Assembly: GCA_903930485.1 (NCBI GenBank)
Contig: CAIYYO010000306.1
Location: 1-6,566 of the forward strand
Direction: 5' to 3'
DNA length: 6,566 nucleotides
Source of the DNA: Methanobacteriota archaeon
GTDB lineage: Archaea > Altiarchaeota > Altiarchaeia > IMC4 > QMZM01
The notes under the pieces: generated by a model
The model's input: the letters and a program-made list of their open reading frames with translations, nothing else
The model's database searches: none
Told to the model about the DNA's origin: nothing
In this document: piece by piece, positions 6,320 to 6,566 of the stretch
Layout: each line of letters starts with the position of its first letter
Position numbering within the stretch: the first letter of the stretch is position 1
Position numbers and translations under genes: made by a program

Positions 6320-6390
6320 GCCGTAGCGGCCTTTGTATGACGGTCGAAAGACCGCCGGGGAAGTGATGCTCTCCGGGGGAGCCGAGCTCC
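6320..6390 (+). other. Cluster of consecutive hairpins, possible structured RNA
   Basis: Four hairpins lie within 71 bases: GCCG-TAG-CGGC (6320-6330); CGGTC-GAAA-GACCG (6341-6354), with a GNRA tetraloop only on the plus strand; CCGGGGA (6355-6361) with TCTCCGG (6370-6376), including one G-U pair; and GGAGC-CGA-GCTCC (6378-6390). The last three are nearly end to end, which would allow coaxial stacking. In addition CCGGGG (6355-6360) can pair with CCCCGG (6410-6415) in the first direct repeat, giving an alternative fold. The GAAA loop suggests an RNA made from the plus strand. I do not recognise it as tRNA, rRNA, SRP RNA or RNase P RNA. A DNA-level role (recombination site, cruciform) is also possible. 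Confidence 0.35.
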
Positions 6391-6401
6391 AAAGATGAAT
6401 A

Positions 6402-6460
6402 CAAACCAACCCCGGCGCAGAACATTCTTACAAAACACAAATACGTCAGCGCTATCGAGC
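6402..6460. repeat. 59-base direct repeat, copy 1
   Basis: Identical over 59 bases to 6508-6566, at a period of 106. The unit starts CAAACCAACCCCGGCGCAG, has an A-rich low-GC centre (ACATTCTTACAAAACACAAA), and ends in CAGCGCTATCGAGC. That end is the left arm of a hairpin whose right arm lies in the following non-repeated segment. It is too long for a CRISPR repeat, and no reading frame is kept between copies. Confidence 0.9.
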
Positions 6461-6503
6461 CAGAGCGAAGTAGCGCCTGGCGTGAACCGACAGAGGCGGT
6501 TCA
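6447..6503. other. Hairpin-forming segment bridging the two repeat copies
   Basis: GCGCTATCG (6449-6457) pairs with CGA (6466-6468) and TAGCGC (6471-6476), with a 2-base bulge and an 8-base loop; CA/TG at the foot (6447-6448, 6478-6479) can extend it. Next comes TGAACCG (6483-6489), loop ACAGAGG, CGGTTCA (6497-6503), a perfect 7-base stem. The first hairpin starts inside the repeat and finishes in the 47-base spacer, so repeat and spacer may form one unit of about 106 bases. Confidence 0.5.
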
Positions 6504-6507
6504 TACC

Positions 6508-6566
6508 CAAACCAACCCCGGCGCAGAACATTCTTACAAAACACAAATACGTCAGCGCTATCGAGC
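6508..6566. repeat. 59-base direct repeat, copy 2 (cut by window end)
   Basis: Perfect copy of 6402-6460 that reaches the last base of the window, so the repeat may be longer than 59 bases. The bases just before the two copies (GAATA and ATACC) do not match in register, so the left edge is defined at the C of CAAACC. Confidence 0.9.

Noticed and set aside
6362..6403. C/D box or H/ACA guide RNA (GTGATG near 6364, ACA at 6401)
   Set aside because: GTGATGC is only a partial C box, no matching D box or C'/D' pair is spaced correctly, and the ACA alone is too weak.
6483..6520. tRNA T-arm (GGTTC followed by A)
   Set aside because: The GGTTC is paired with GAACC on its 5' side in a 7-base stem, and no acceptor, D or anticodon stems can be arranged around it.
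6139..6546. A 135-residue minus-strand protein spanning the repeats
   Set aside because: The frame crosses two repeat copies in different registers (period 106, not a multiple of 3), is full of hairpins and lacks a credible start; only the last 36 codons have a ribosome binding site.
6402..6566. CRISPR array
   Set aside because: The repeat is at least 59 bases with a 47-base spacer holding its own hairpin, only two copies are seen, and there are no cas genes in the window.

Overview
The window most likely comes from an archaeon. The gene cluster (MoxR ATPase, DUF58, VWA), the archaeal style of Hsp20 (a YGFSMRVGSDGKP stretch), TATA-like boxes about 25-30 bases before likely transcript starts, GAGGT/GAGGTG ribosome binding sites and T-rich tracts after genes all fit. 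An uncultured lineage such as a DPANN group is possible, but I cannot place it from this sequence alone.

Layout from left to right. Positions 1-949 are the 3' part of a cysteine-rich, probably secreted or surface-attached protein that ends in a DNRLRE-type domain. Positions 997-2616 hold two tightly spaced genes, myo-inositol-1-phosphate synthase and a small heat-shock protein, followed by a T-rich tract. Positions 2683-5518 are a translationally coupled three-gene operon: MoxR AAA+ ATPase, DUF58 protein and membrane-anchored BatA-like VWA protein. Its start/stop overlaps are 1 and 4 bases. Positions 5580-5990 on the minus strand encode a stand-alone two-CBS-domain protein with its own TATA box, ribosome binding site and a convincing terminator between it and the VWA gene.

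Positions 6000-6566 have no convincing large gene. This part starts as an AT-rich stretch with short palindromes (about 6045-6120) and contains a possible 36-codon minus-strand ORF (6139-6249). It then becomes a GC-richer region packed with hairpins, ending in a 59-base perfect direct repeat of period 106, whose second copy runs to the last base of the window. Because the period is not a multiple of 3, this block is unlikely to be coding. It may be the edge of a larger array of structured repeats, or an assembly break at a repeat.

How the genes work together: inositol-phosphate synthesis and Hsp20 may form one stress- or lipid-related transcription unit. MoxR, DUF58 and VWA probably form a chaperone-like complex at the membrane whose client is unknown. 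The most unusual part is the right-hand repeat and hairpin region.
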